Part shown: in pieces, positions 9,966-18,376 of the stretch
Numbering within the stretch: the stretch's first letter is position 1
How the letters are laid out: each line of letters starts with the position of its first letter
NCBI RefSeq assembly: GCF_000588875.1
Contig: NZ_JEMV01000012.1
Coordinates: 1 to 64,000 of the forward strand
DNA: 64,000 nt
Direction: 5' to 3'
Source of the DNA: Sphingobium sp. Ant17
Lineage (GTDB): Bacteria > Pseudomonadota > Alphaproteobacteria > Sphingomonadales > Sphingomonadaceae
The notes under the pieces: generated by a model
Databases searched by the model: none
What the model saw: the letters and a program-made list of their open reading frames with translations, nothing else
Told to the model about the DNA's origin: nothing
Made by a program: the position numbers and the translations under genes

Positions 9966-10900
9966 CCCTCTCGCACCCCAAATCCATCCTCTTGCTCTCT
10001 GGCCTGTCGGGCGCGGGCAAGACAACCGCGCTCAAGACGCTGGAGGATATGGGCTGGGAAGTGGTCGACAATCTCCCCCTCGTCCTGCTCGACCGGCTGC
10101 TCGACACACCCCTGCCCGCTGGCCATGCGGGCGAAGACGAACGCCCGCTGGCACTGGGCATCGACGCACGCACCCGCGGCTTCGATGCCAATGCCATCGT
10201 CCGCCGGATCAAGGCGCTGCGCGAACGCCATGGCCATGATGTCGAAACCCTCTTCCTCGATTGCTCGGACAGCGAATTGGAGCGCCGCTTCGCCGAAACG
10301 CGCCGCCGCCACCCGCTCGCGCTCGATCGCCCCGCCGCCGACGGCATCGCCCGCGAACGCGAACTGACTGAGGCGCTGCGCCGCTGGTCGGCGCAGGTGA
10401 TCGACACCACCAGCTTCACCAGCAACACGCTGCAACAGGAAATCCGCAGCCGCTTTTCGCGCGAGCGCCTGTCCGACCCGGTGCTGACCATTCTCTCCTT
10501 CGGCTTTTCCCGCGGCGTGCCGCGCAACGCCGATCTGATGTTCGACATGCGCTTCCTGCGCAATCCGCACTGGGACGAAGCCTTGCGCCCACGCACCGGC
10601 CTCGATCCCCACGTCGCCGCCTATGTCGCCGCTGATCCCGCTTATGAGCAGGCGGTCAGCAAGATCGAGGATCTGCTCGCCACCCTGCTGCCGCGCTATG
10701 CGGAGGGGGGAAAGGCCTATATCACCGTCGCCTTCGGTTGCACCGGCGGCAAGCACCGTTCGGTCCATGTCGCCGATCGTGTCGCACGCTACTTGCAAGA
10801 TGCGGGCTTTTCGCCCACGGTCTTGCACCGCAATATTGAATCGACGCCCCAAGATAGTCTGGAGAAGCGTCGTCCGGGAGGCCCGAAAGCAACGTCATGA
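9962..10900 (+). CDS. rapZ: RNase adapter / nucleotide-binding protein RapZ
   Basis: 312-aa P-loop protein of the RapZ (YvcJ/YhbJ) family. Walker A GLSGAGKTT lies at about residues 14-22. The conserved C-terminal domain contains YITVAFGCTGGKHRSVHVAD followed by LHRNIE. In E. coli RapZ guides RNase E to the small RNA GlmZ and so sets amino-sugar synthesis. In Alphaproteobacteria the exact role is less clear. The ATG at 9962 overlaps the hprK stop. An in-frame start 27 bases further upstream lies inside hprK and adds a sequence unlike the family. Confidence 0.92.
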   Translation: MTLSHPKSILLLSGLSGAGKTTALKTLEDMGWEVVDNLPLVLLDRLLDTPLPAGHAGEDERPLALGIDARTRGFDANAIVRRIKALRERHGHDVETLFLDCSDSELERRFAETRRRHPLALDRPAADGIARERELTEALRRWSAQVIDTTSFTSNTLQQEIRSRFSRERLSDPVLTILSFGFSRGVPRNADLMFDMRFLRNPHWDEALRPRTGLDPHVAAYVAADPAYEQAVSKIEDLLATLLPRYAEGGKAYITVAFGCTGGKHRSVHVADRVARYLQDAGFSPTVLHRNIESTPQDSLEKRRPGGPKATS

Positions 10901-10922
10901 AGCAGGTGGGCCGTAAAAGCAG

Positions 10923-11327
10923 ATGATCGGACTCGTACTCGTCACTCATGGGTCGCTCGCGACCGAATTTGTCGTCGCGATGGAACATGTCGTCGGCCCG
11001 CAGCAGCAGATCGAAACGATCTGCATCGGGCCGGAAGACGATATGGAATTGCGCCGCGCCGACATCGCGACCGCGGTGGCGCGCGTCAATGACGGCAGCG
11101 GCGTCATCCTGCTCACCGACCTGTTCGGCGGCACCCCGTCCAACCTCGCCATCTCGCTGCTCAAGGCCGGCGAGATCGAGGTGATCGCGGGCATCAACCT
11201 GCCCATGCTCATTCGCCTGGAAAGCGCGCGCAAGGTCATGGACGTGCGCACCGCCGTCGCCGCCGCGCGCGAGGCAGGCCAGAAATATATCAGCGTAGCG
11301 TCGGAACTGTTGGGCAGCACCACATGA
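10923..11327 (+). CDS. PTS EIIA component, mannose family
   Basis: 134-aa cytosolic phosphocarrier of the mannose EIIA family. The active histidine is His9 in LVLVTHGSLA. The motif LLTDLFGGTPSNLA, typical of the family, is near residues 60-73. No EIIB, EIIC or EIID permease genes follow, so this is probably a regulatory phosphate acceptor, as in other alphaproteobacterial hprK-linked clusters. Its last four bases overlap the HPr start. The gene starts 22 bases after rapZ and is in the same operon. Confidence 0.9.
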   Translation: MIGLVLVTHGSLATEFVVAMEHVVGPQQQIETICIGPEDDMELRRADIATAVARVNDGSGVILLTDLFGGTPSNLAISLLKAGEIEVIAGINLPMLIRLESARKVMDVRTAVAAAREAGQKYISVASELLGSTT

Positions 11328-11596
11328 ATGAAATCAGCCAGGAAGTGCGCATCAGCAACAAGCGCGGCCTCCACGCCCGCGCCAGCGCCAAATTCGTGAC
11401 CCTGGCGAGCGGCCTGCCCGCCGACATCATCGTCAGCAAGGATGGCAGCCACGTCACCGGCACCTCGATCATGGGCCTCATGATGCTGGGCGCCGCCATG
11501 GGCGACAGCATCACCATCAAGGCCACCGGCCCCGAAGCGCATGATTCGCTCGGCAAGCTGGTGAGCCTGGTCGAAGACAAATTCGGCGAGGAATGA
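11324..11596 (+). CDS. ptsH: Phosphocarrier protein HPr
   Basis: 90-aa HPr. The EI-phosphorylated histidine is His17 in NKRGLHARASAKF. The HprK-target serine is Ser48 in TGTSIMGLMMLGA. The overlap with the EIIA gene (ATGA) ends the chvI-chvG-hprK-rapZ-EIIA-HPr series. EI (ptsP or ptsI) is not in this window. Confidence 0.93.
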   Translation: MNEISQEVRISNKRGLHARASAKFVTLASGLPADIIVSKDGSHVTGTSIMGLMMLGAAMGDSITIKATGPEAHDSLGKLVSLVEDKFGEE

Positions 11597-11636
11597 CGCC
11601 AGGGGCAAAAGGCGAGCGGCATTGTCCCCCCCGCCC

Positions 11637-11760
11637 GCTTGGCGGAGGGGCAGCGAGACTTAGGCGCGCAGCGCCTTAGGCGCAGCGGGGTTGGCCAACG
11701 CACCCTCGCGCAAGCCCACCCCCTACCTTTCAGGGAGGAGCGTTTCTGGCTGGGTTGGGC
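11637..11760. repeat. Interspersed palindromic repeat
   Basis: Non-coding segment after ptsH with imperfect hairpins: CCCC-g-CCCGC / GGCGG-a-GGGG at its left edge, a GGCGC-rich core, and a right end ACCTTTCAGGGAGG. It resembles the repeats at 3716-3893 and 12247-12361 in composition and in its dense CTCC/GGAG arms. Exact ends cannot be fixed without other copies. Confidence 0.45.
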
Positions 11761-11798
11761 GGGAAGCGGACTGCCCGGTAGTGAGCGAAAAATCGGGG

Positions 11799-12143
11799 TT
11801 AGTTGCCGTTTGGCCAAATCCAATTTCGGATCGATGCCGACCGCTCCGACACCTTGTCAAGGTGGGTGTTCGCTTGCCGCTCTTGAAAACTCGTCTGACC
11901 GTAGCCTTTGGCCCAACGATACATTGAGACGAGCATGACGACGAACATGCCGACACCCCCTAGGACCAAAATGATCGTGGAAATTGGCCCATTGCTAGGC
12001 AAGCCGATGATCTCAAGTATCCCAATCAGGGCGATGCTCAACATAACCGGAACGCCCCAAACGAACCGCTGAGCAAATGCAAAGACGGGGTTGTAGCGCC
12101 GGGCGGCCCAATCTCGATCCATCCATCTGATGATCGACTTCAT
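11799..12143 (-). CDS. Small membrane protein of unknown function
   Basis: 114-aa protein with two clear membrane segments (about residues 30-50, VWGVPVMLSIALIGILEI, and 58-80, STIILVLGGVGMFVVMLVSM) and charged ends. The ATG at 12143 follows a GTG at 12146, with AAGGA a few bases upstream. Its base composition is noticeably less GC-rich than neighbours, and codon choice differs. It is flanked by palindromic repeats on both sides (11637-11760 and 12247-12361), which may mark an inserted island. I do not recognise the family. Confidence 0.5.
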   Translation of the reverse strand: MKSIIRWMDRDWAARRYNPVFAFAQRFVWGVPVMLSIALIGILEIIGLPSNGPISTIILVLGGVGMFVVMLVSMYRWAKGYGQTSFQERQANTHLDKVSERSASIRNWIWPNGN

Positions 12144-12246
12144 CACGGCAATCCTTCCAACCAGTGGCTTAAGGCAAACTTTGGATGTCCGCTAGCGAGC
12201 ATGTGCTATAATTATTTGAATGTAGAAACTGGTCGGTTTCAGTCAT

Positions 12247-12361
12247 CCTCCCCTGGCAGGGGAGGTGGCAGGGCGTAGCCCTGACGGAGGGGTGTCACGC
12301 TCTCGATAAGGGTTACACCCCTCCACCGGCTTCGCCGGTCCCCCTCCCCTTATAGGGGAGG
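12247..12361. repeat. Nested inverted repeat, sphingomonad type
   Basis: Outer arms CCTCCCCT / AGGGGAGG enclose a local hairpin at each end, and an inner perfect pair GGAGGGGTGT (12286-12295) / ACACCCCTCC (12315-12324). A further small hairpin CCGGC-TTC-GCCGG lies near 12326. The element is non-coding and could fold as a single long structure in RNA. Confidence 0.65.
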
Positions 12362-12683
12362 ATTTTAGGGCAAATGCTGGTCGCTTCAAGACCCCCCGGC
12401 CGCCCCCATCCAACAACCTTCCAATGTAGGATAATCTCTGATCTATCCTGTCAGATGCCCCCCCCCGCGCCGCCCTTCTACATGCCCCACGTCAGCCCGA
12501 CCCCTGTCGCCGCACTGGCGCGCAACTGTCGCGTCAACGTCGCATCGCTGTCGCGTCGCTGTGACCCATTCATTACCCAACCGTCGCGTCACCGCGTCTT
12601 CGCAACCGCTTCTGCGTTACGATTGCCCCGAAAAACCCGACGACGGTGTGAACTTCGCCGCTGTGACCTTAGCAGGCGTGACC
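12362..12683. other. Gene-free stretch before the terC stop
   Basis: No gene, RNA or clear signal is seen. The open frame on the plus strand here is Pro/Arg-rich and lacks a ribosome site. The stretch includes a C-rich run and several GTCGCG copies near 12530-12590. With the repeat at 12247-12361 it makes about 540 bases without a supported gene. Confidence 0.5.
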
Positions 12684-13469
12684 TTAGGCCCCGCCCTTCC
12701 GCTTCTGCGCCCGCCGCGCAAAGATGTTCAGGCACTCGACCAGCGTCGAAAAGGCCATCGCCGCATAGATATAGCCCTTGGGCACATGCACGCCAAAGCC
12801 ATCAGCGATCAGCACCGCGCCGATCATCAGCAGGAAGCCGAGCGCCAGCATCACCACGGTCGGGTTCTTCGCGATGAAGTTGGCGAGCGGATCGGCCGCC
12901 AGCACCATCGCCGTCACCGCGACCAGGACCGCGATCACCATGATCGCCAGATTGTCGGTCATGCCGACCGCCGTCAGGATCGAATCGAGCGAGAAGATCA
13001 TGTCGAGCAGGATGATCTGCACGATCGCGCTGCCGAAGGTGATGGTCGCGACGCTTTTCTTGTCCAGCACATCGTCGCCGCCTGCCGGATCGACAGTGTG
13101 ATGGATTTCCTTGGTCGCCTTCCAGATCAGGAACAGGCCGCCGACGATCAGGATGAGGTCGCGCCAGGAAAATTCGGTTTCGAAGGTCGGCGCGCCATAT
13201 TCGTTCAACGGCCCGCTGATCCCCAGGTCAAACACCGGCGCGGTCAGGCCGACGATCCAGGCGATCATCGAAAGCAAGACCAACCGCATGCCGAGCGCCA
13301 GGCCGATGCCGATGCGCCGCGCCTTCTGCCGCTGCTCGACCGGCAGTTTGTTGGTCAGGATCGAAATGAACACCAAATTGTCGATGCCCAGCACCACTTC
13401 CATGACCACCAGCGCGATGAGCGCGGCAATGGCGGTGGGGTCGGTAAAAGCGGCAATCAGACTGTCCAT
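12684..13469 (-). CDS. TerC family integral membrane protein
   Basis: 261-aa inner-membrane protein of the TerC family, linked to tellurium resistance and, in several bacteria, to manganese export. The acidic membrane motifs are present: [16 protein letters not shown] early in the protein and [17 protein letters not shown] near residue 150. Seven or so hydrophobic segments are visible. I start at the ATG at 13469, since the frame open upstream to 13550 adds a basic tail unlike the family. Metal specificity cannot be told from sequence. The gene appears to be a single-gene unit, convergent with nothing close. Confidence 0.85.
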   Translation of the reverse strand: MDSLIAAFTDPTAIAALIALVVMEVVLGIDNLVFISILTNKLPVEQRQKARRIGIGLALGMRLVLLSMIAWIVGLTAPVFDLGISGPLNEYGAPTFETEFSWRDLILIVGGLFLIWKATKEIHHTVDPAGGDDVLDKKSVATITFGSAIVQIILLDMIFSLDSILTAVGMTDNLAIMVIAVLVAVTAMVLAADPLANFIAKNPTVVMLALGFLLMIGAVLIADGFGVHVPKGYIYAAMAFSTLVECLNIFARRAQKRKGGA

Positions 13470-13687
13470 GATGATCCTTCCACGCTGCCATTTGGCACGG
13501 GACCGCAACGATGCGAAGGCCAGACGGTTCCGGCCGACACACTTTGTCACATGTCGACGCTATCATCGCAAAAAGCGCCCGCCAAGCATCTGGACTAGCG
13601 CGGTCCAGTCGCTTAGCGAAGGCACGTTCTCCTCTTCAAGCTGCGGCCTGACGCTGCGGCGTTCAAGCCCCAAGCGAAAGGCGGCCC

Positions 13688-14704
13688 ATGGCAAGAACCA
13701 CCCTCACCCGTTTCCTGATCGAACAGCAGCGGCTGGCCGAAGCCCTGCCCGCCGAATTGCGCCTGCTGATCGAAACCGTGGCGCGCGCGTGCAAGACGAT
13801 CAGCCATGCCGTCAGCAAAGGCGCGCTGGGCGAAGTCCTCGGCAGTCTCGACAGCGAAAATGTCCAGGGCGAGGTCCAGAAGAAGCTGGACGTCATCGCC
13901 AATGAAATGCTGCTCGATGCCAATGAATGGGGCGGCCATCTCGCCGCCATGGCATCGGAGGAGATGGAGACGATCCACCGCATCCCCAATCGCTATCCCA
14001 AGGGCGAATATCTGCTGCTGTTCGATCCGATCGACGGGTCCAGCAACATCGACGTCGATCTGTCGGTCGGCACCATATTCTCGGTGCTCAAAGCGCCGGA
14101 AGCCTGCGCCGGTCGCGAAGTGACGGAGGAGGATTTCCTGCAGGACGGCCGGGCACAGGTCGCGGCGGGCTATGCCATTTACGGGCCGCAAACGCTGCTG
14201 GTGCTAAGCGTCGGCACCGGCGTCTATGAATTCACGCTCGACCGCGAAGTCGGCAGTTGGGTCATGACCGACGCCAATATGCAAATGCCGCAGGGCAAGT
14301 GCGAATTTGCCATCAACATGTCGAACCGTCGCCAATGGTCGCCCGCCGTGGCCCGCTATGTCGAAGAACGGGTGATGGGCGGCGCAGGGCCATGCGGCCA
14401 GGATTATAATATGCGCTGGACCGCCTCGATGGTGGCGGACGTGCATCGCATCCTCAAGCGCGGCGGGATTTTCCTCTATCCCTACGACCATCGCAATCCG
14501 GGCAAGGCCAAGCTGCGGCTGATGTATGAAGCCAATCCGATGAGCTATCTGATCGAACAGGCCGGTGGCGCGTCGAGCGACGGGTTCCAGCCGATCATGG
14601 ACGTGGCCGCGACCAGCCTGCACCAGCGCGTCGGCGTGGTGCTGGGCGATCGGGCCGAAGTGGAAGCAGTGGTCGCTTATGGCCGCGAGATGGCAACGGC
14701 ATAG
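13688..14704 (+). CDS. fbp: Fructose-1,6-bisphosphatase, class I
   Basis: 338-aa gluconeogenic phosphatase turning fructose-1,6-bisphosphate into fructose-6-phosphate and phosphate. The metal-binding signature [19 protein letters not shown] is at about residues 111-129 (Asp113 and Asp116 included). The preceding acidic segment ASEEMETI is also conserved. The C-terminal segment [20 protein letters not shown] holds substrate-binding residues of the family. With pckA in the same window, it shows capacity for growth on organic acids. It stands alone. Confidence 0.93.
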   Translation: MARTTLTRFLIEQQRLAEALPAELRLLIETVARACKTISHAVSKGALGEVLGSLDSENVQGEVQKKLDVIANEMLLDANEWGGHLAAMASEEMETIHRIPNRYPKGEYLLLFDPIDGSSNIDVDLSVGTIFSVLKAPEACAGREVTEEDFLQDGRAQVAAGYAIYGPQTLLVLSVGTGVYEFTLDREVGSWVMTDANMQMPQGKCEFAINMSNRRQWSPAVARYVEERVMGGAGPCGQDYNMRWTASMVADVHRILKRGGIFLYPYDHRNPGKAKLRLMYEANPMSYLIEQAGGASSDGFQPIMDVAATSLHQRVGVVLGDRAEVEAVVAYGREMATA

Positions 14705-15093
14705 GATGAAAAGAAAATGGGGGAGAGCGCAACCAAGCGCTCAATCCCCCAACTATGCCCCGCCTGCCGGTCTTACCGGCGGCCCCTCTCCAGAAACATG
14801 TTATATGGCGCGGCAACAGCGAGGGATGCCTAGCCCAAGCCGAAGACAAAAAAAAGGCTGATCGTGAGACCAGCCTGAAAAGTTTAGGAGAGGATGCCTG
14901 AAAGGCACAGTCTTGTTGCCAGCCGGTGGGTTATTCGCAAATGCGAAACATAAAGGGGCAATTGCGCAAACTGCAATCGTCGCTTGCTATGGCGCCCTTC
15001 CCCTTACGGAAAGCCGGTGTGGCTCCTGACCGACGACGGCGATTCGCCATGGGGATAAAGCAAATATCAGGGCTTTGCGCTTAGGCCTGCGCC
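14705..15093. other. Intergenic region fbp to acyltransferase, with a possible small RNA
   Basis: 389 bases without a supported protein gene. It holds a minus-strand terminator-like hairpin (14847-14875, described separately) with nothing annotated upstream of it on that strand. It also holds a repeated CCTGAAA (14873 and 14896) and an AGGAGAGG-ATG that would start a 19-aa peptide, which I do not call as a gene. A TTGCGC box near 14965 read on the minus strand is a weak promoter candidate. Confidence 0.4.
14847..14875 (-). terminator. Orphan intrinsic terminator on the minus strand
   Basis: The stem AGGCTG (14854-14859) / CAGCCT (14870-14875), with partial pairing continuing inward, is followed on the minus strand by eight T residues (14854 to 14847). 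No minus-strand gene lies upstream within 2 kb before the N-formylglutamate amidohydrolase gene, whose coding region is far away. So the terminator either ends an unannotated small RNA or acts on antisense transcripts. Confidence 0.55.
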
Positions 15094-16977
15094 ATGCATG
15101 GAAAGGTAGAACAGATCGGCGCTCGTGCCACGCGACCCCATCGGCGCGACATTGACGGCCTGCGCGCCCTCGCCATCCTGCCGGTATTGTTCTTCCACGC
15201 CCATGTGCCGGGCTTTTCCGGCGGCTATGTCGGCGTCGATATCTTCTTCGTGATTTCGGGCTATCTGATCACCGGCATCGTCGCCCGCGACGTCGATGAA
15301 GGCCGATTCTCCCTGCTCCGCTTCTACGAACGGCGCTTCCGGCGAATCATTCCCGCCCTGGCCGTAATGATCCTCGCCGTGCTGGGCTTGGCGGCCTGGC
15401 TCTATCTGCCCGGCGATTTGGAGGGCGTGCCCAAATCCGCCTTGGCCGCGACGCTGTTCCTATCCAACCTGTGGTTCTTCACCGACACGGGCTATTTCGC
15501 TGGCGGCGCGGATGTGAAGCCCCTGCTCCAGACCTGGTCGCTGGCGGTGGAGGAGCAATATTATATCGGCTTCCCGATCTTGCTGATGCTGCTCGCCCGA
15601 TTCGGAACGCGCGCACGCACAAGCGTCGTGGCGGCCATTGCCATAGTGTCACTGACGCTGTGCATATTCATGCAGCGCGACACGACAGGCTTCGCCTTCT
15701 ACCTGCTCCCTACCCGGGCCTGGGAATTACTCGCGGGCGCGCTCCTGGCACTGGGCGTCGTTCCGGCGATCCGGGCATGCTGGCTGCGCGAGACGGTGGT
15801 TTGGGCGGGGGTGCTGGCCATCGGCGCAGCCGTGATCCTCTATGATCGCAACACCTTGTTTCCGGGCTTCGCCGCATTGGCACCTGTATTGGGCGCGGCC
15901 GCGCTACTCCATAGCGCACCGGGGACAAGCGCAGGCCGGGCGCTGGCCTGGTCCCCGCTGGTGGGCATTGGGCTGATCTCTTACTCGCTCTATCTGTGGC
16001 ACTGGCCGCTGATCGTCTTCACCGAATATGCGACCGACCGACCACTGTCGGGAGCCACCCGGATTGCCGTCATCGCCGCATCCCTGGCCATCGCCTGGCT
16101 GTCCTGGCGTTTCGTCGAGCAACCCTTCCGCGATTCGGCCCGCATGCCGCCCCGCACAATCTTCCGCCTCACCGGCGCGGCGATAGCGCTGCTCTGCGCG
16201 CTGTCCGTCGCCCTACTGGCGATGGGACCATGGCCATCCCGATTTGCGCCCGCCGTCTTGGCGCAAATCGCCGGGCGGAACGACATCAGCCCCGACCGCA
16301 AGCGCTGCCACGACAGCTTCATGCGCAGCGCGCAGCCTTGCGTCCTGGGCGCGCCCGTCCGGCCCAGCGCCATGCTGTGGGGCGACAGCCATGGCGTGGA
16401 ACTGGCGCATGTATTGGCGCAGCAAGCCCGCGCGCAAGGCAAGTCGCTCGTCGAGCGCACGACATCGAGCTGCCCGCCGGTGCTGGCCTATGAAGCGAAG
16501 GACGCCCGTTGCGCCGCCGCGAACCGGGCCGCGTTCGAAGCAATCCGCGCCGATCCAGGACTAAGTCGCATCTATCTCTCCGCCTTCTGGGCCAATGGCG
16601 CATTTGATGACCCCGCCTTCGTGGCAAAGCTAGACCACACCATCGCCGCCATCCGCGCCGAGGGACGGGAGGTCGTGCTGATCGGCGCAGTTCCCCCCCA
16701 GCCCTTCGACGTGCCGCGCCGCCTGGCCCATCTGGCGCGGGCCGACGCTCTGGATAGCGCAGAGGGGATAGAGCGGCCGCAGGTGGAAGCGCGCATCGGC
16801 AATCTGCGCGCACTTTTCACGCGCTGGCAGGCAAGAGGCGTGACGCTGATCGATCCCGTGCCGCAGCTATGCGACGCACGCTTTTGTGCCATCGAGCGGG
16901 ACGGCCAGCCCCTCTACTTTGATTCCCACCATCTGAGCGTCGCAGGGGCGCGCGCCGTCCTTGGTAGGCCGCGCTGA
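15094..16977 (+). CDS. Membrane O-acyltransferase with C-terminal SGNH domain (OafA/YrhL type)
   Basis: 627-aa protein. The N-terminal acyltransferase-3 domain (about 15-370) starts RRDIDGLRALAILPVLFFH, continues with GGYVGVDIFFVISGYLIT, and holds about ten membrane segments. The C-terminal SGNH domain (about 420-625) has the nucleophile motif WGDSHGVEL near residue 429 and the closing DSHHLS pair. Such proteins acetylate or otherwise acylate O-antigen, exopolysaccharide or peptidoglycan sugars. The acceptor here is unknown, as no glycosyltransferase genes are nearby. It is convergent with the next gene, their stops nearly touching. Confidence 0.88.
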   Translation: MHGKVEQIGARATRPHRRDIDGLRALAILPVLFFHAHVPGFSGGYVGVDIFFVISGYLITGIVARDVDEGRFSLLRFYERRFRRIIPALAVMILAVLGLAAWLYLPGDLEGVPKSALAATLFLSNLWFFTDTGYFAGGADVKPLLQTWSLAVEEQYYIGFPILLMLLARFGTRARTSVVAAIAIVSLTLCIFMQRDTTGFAFYLLPTRAWELLAGALLALGVVPAIRACWLRETVVWAGVLAIGAAVILYDRNTLFPGFAALAPVLGAAALLHSAPGTSAGRALAWSPLVGIGLISYSLYLWHWPLIVFTEYATDRPLSGATRIAVIAASLAIAWLSWRFVEQPFRDSARMPPRTIFRLTGAAIALLCALSVALLAMGPWPSRFAPAVLAQIAGRNDISPDRKRCHDSFMRSAQPCVLGAPVRPSAMLWGDSHGVELAHVLAQQARAQGKSLVERTTSSCPPVLAYEAKDARCAAANRAAFEAIRADPGLSRIYLSAFWANGAFDDPAFVAKLDHTIAAIRAEGREVVLIGAVPPQPFDVPRRLAHLARADALDSAEGIERPQVEARIGNLRALFTRWQARGVTLIDPVPQLCDARFCAIERDGQPLYFDSHHLSVAGARAVLGRPR

Positions 16978-17871
16978 TTATTCTGCCGCAAGCGCATAGT
17001 CCGAACGGGGCAATTCCACCGCCAGCGCCTCCGCGATAGCCCGCACCACGGCGCGCATGCGCGTGATGCCCGGTCCCGGCCAGTTGAGCGTCGCGTCGAG
17101 ATAGAGCGTCCGGTCGATCTCGATCTGGAGCGCATGCAGATCACGCCCCGGCCGCCCGTGCCGCTCCATCAGATAGTCCCCGGCATAGGGATGATTGAGC
17201 GCCACCAGCATGTCGTGTCCGGCCGCGACATCCGCCGCGAGGGTCGTCAACCGGCTCGACGCGCTGCGCCCAAATCGATCGCCCAGCACCAGCCCCGGAG
17301 CGGGATAACCCGGCATAGGCGGCGGTAGCGGCGGCATGGAATGAAGATCGATCAGGATCGCATGGCCATGCACATCCCGCGCTGCCGCCATCAATCGCGC
17401 AATCGTCGCATGATAGGGGCGATGGACCATATCGATCCGCCGCTCCACCTCCGCCCAGCCGATCGGTCCGCGCCACAATTCCGGGGCGCCCGGCAACCGA
17501 CGCGGCAACAAGCCAAGACCACCACGCAGTTTCGCGCTGCTCTGCAACGTTACCATATGGGGCACGTCGGAGAGCATCGCCGGATCGACCTCCCGATCAT
17601 GGCGATTGAGGTCGATCAACGCCCGCGGCGCACTTGCTACCAGCACCGTGAAGCCTTGCGCTATGAGCGGGTGGACGAGGAGATCGACCCAGCGATCCTC
17701 CAGCCGCCGGAGCATCTCGGGACGGACGCGCGCCTGCGCCAACAAGGCGGGCGGATAGATACGCCCGGCATGGGGGACGGACAGAATAACCGGACGGTCG
17801 GGAATCGCAGGGCCATATAGGTCGAAGGCCGGGTCGCTGTGCGTCGGCGCGCGCGGCGGGCTGTCGTCCAA
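16978..17871 (-). CDS. N-formylglutamate amidohydrolase family protein
   Basis: 297 aa from a TTG at 17871 with AAAGGAG five bases upstream. Family features include SVPHAGRIYPPALL near the N-terminus, DRWVDLLV, LIDLNRHDREVDP and ILIDLHSMPP. The family removes formate from N-formylglutamate, the last step of one histidine-breakdown route. No hut genes are close, so the actual substrate is uncertain. It is divergent from cpdR, an arrangement also seen in other Alphaproteobacteria. The frame is open to 17979, but the added residues lack family similarity. Confidence 0.85.
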   Translation of the reverse strand: MDDSPPRAPTHSDPAFDLYGPAIPDRPVILSVPHAGRIYPPALLAQARVRPEMLRRLEDRWVDLLVHPLIAQGFTVLVASAPRALIDLNRHDREVDPAMLSDVPHMVTLQSSAKLRGGLGLLPRRLPGAPELWRGPIGWAEVERRIDMVHRPYHATIARLMAAARDVHGHAILIDLHSMPPLPPPMPGYPAPGLVLGDRFGRSASSRLTTLAADVAAGHDMLVALNHPYAGDYLMERHGRPGRDLHALQIEIDRTLYLDATLNWPGPGITRMRAVVRAIAEALAVELPRSDYALAAE

Positions 17872-17994
17872 TAGGGCTCCTTTCGGCGGTCTGAGCAAAA
17901 ATCTTGGCTTGGCTGGATAATATTTACACCTTGTCGCATATATCACGGCTTCGCGCCACCCGTTGGGGTCGCGGAGCATATGAGAGTGGGGGCG

Positions 17995-18372
17995 ATGGTT
18001 CGCATATTATTGGCCGAAGACGATGAAAGCATGCGCGTCTATCTGGCCCGCGCATTGGAACGGTCGGGTTATGAAGTCGTCGCGGTCGCGACCGGGACCG
18101 AGGCGGTGCCGCATATCCGCTCCGACCGGTTCGACTTGCTGCTGACCGATATCGTCATGCCGGAAATGGACGGCATCGAACTGGCCCAGCATGCCGCTTC
18201 GGTGGCACCGGACATGCGGATCATGTTCATCACCGGCTTTGCCGCCGTCACCTTGCGCGCGGGCAAGGCTGTGCCACAAGCCAAAGTCTTGTCCAAGCCC
18301 TTCCACCTGCGCGACCTGGTGCTGGAGGTAGAACGGATGTTCAGCAGCGAGAGCCTGACCGGGCTGAGCTGA
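17995..18372 (+). CDS. cpdR: Single-domain response regulator CpdR
   Basis: 125-aa receiver domain without output domain. The acidic pair is in LLAEDDESM, the phospho-acceptor is Asp52 in LLTDIVMPEMDG, and VLSKPFHLRDLV carries the conserved lysine. The run MFITGFAAVTLR is characteristic of CpdR. In Caulobacter, unphosphorylated CpdR primes the ClpXP protease for cell-cycle substrates, and CckA-ChpT sets its phosphorylation. I start at the ATG at 17995, which has a GGGGG box upstream. An in-frame ATG at 17980 is less likely. Confidence 0.9.
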   Translation: MVRILLAEDDESMRVYLARALERSGYEVVAVATGTEAVPHIRSDRFDLLLTDIVMPEMDGIELAQHAASVAPDMRIMFITGFAAVTLRAGKAVPQAKVLSKPFHLRDLVLEVERMFSSESLTGLS

Positions 18373-18376
18373 GCAT

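Noticed and set aside
12374-12877. Plus-strand frame between the repeat and terC
   Set aside because: Pro/Arg-rich, no ribosome site, overlaps terC in antisense and resembles no family.
14893-14952. 19-codon frame after AGGAGAGG
   Set aside because: The purine-rich box abuts the ATG, leaving no spacing for a ribosome, and no support for the peptide exists.
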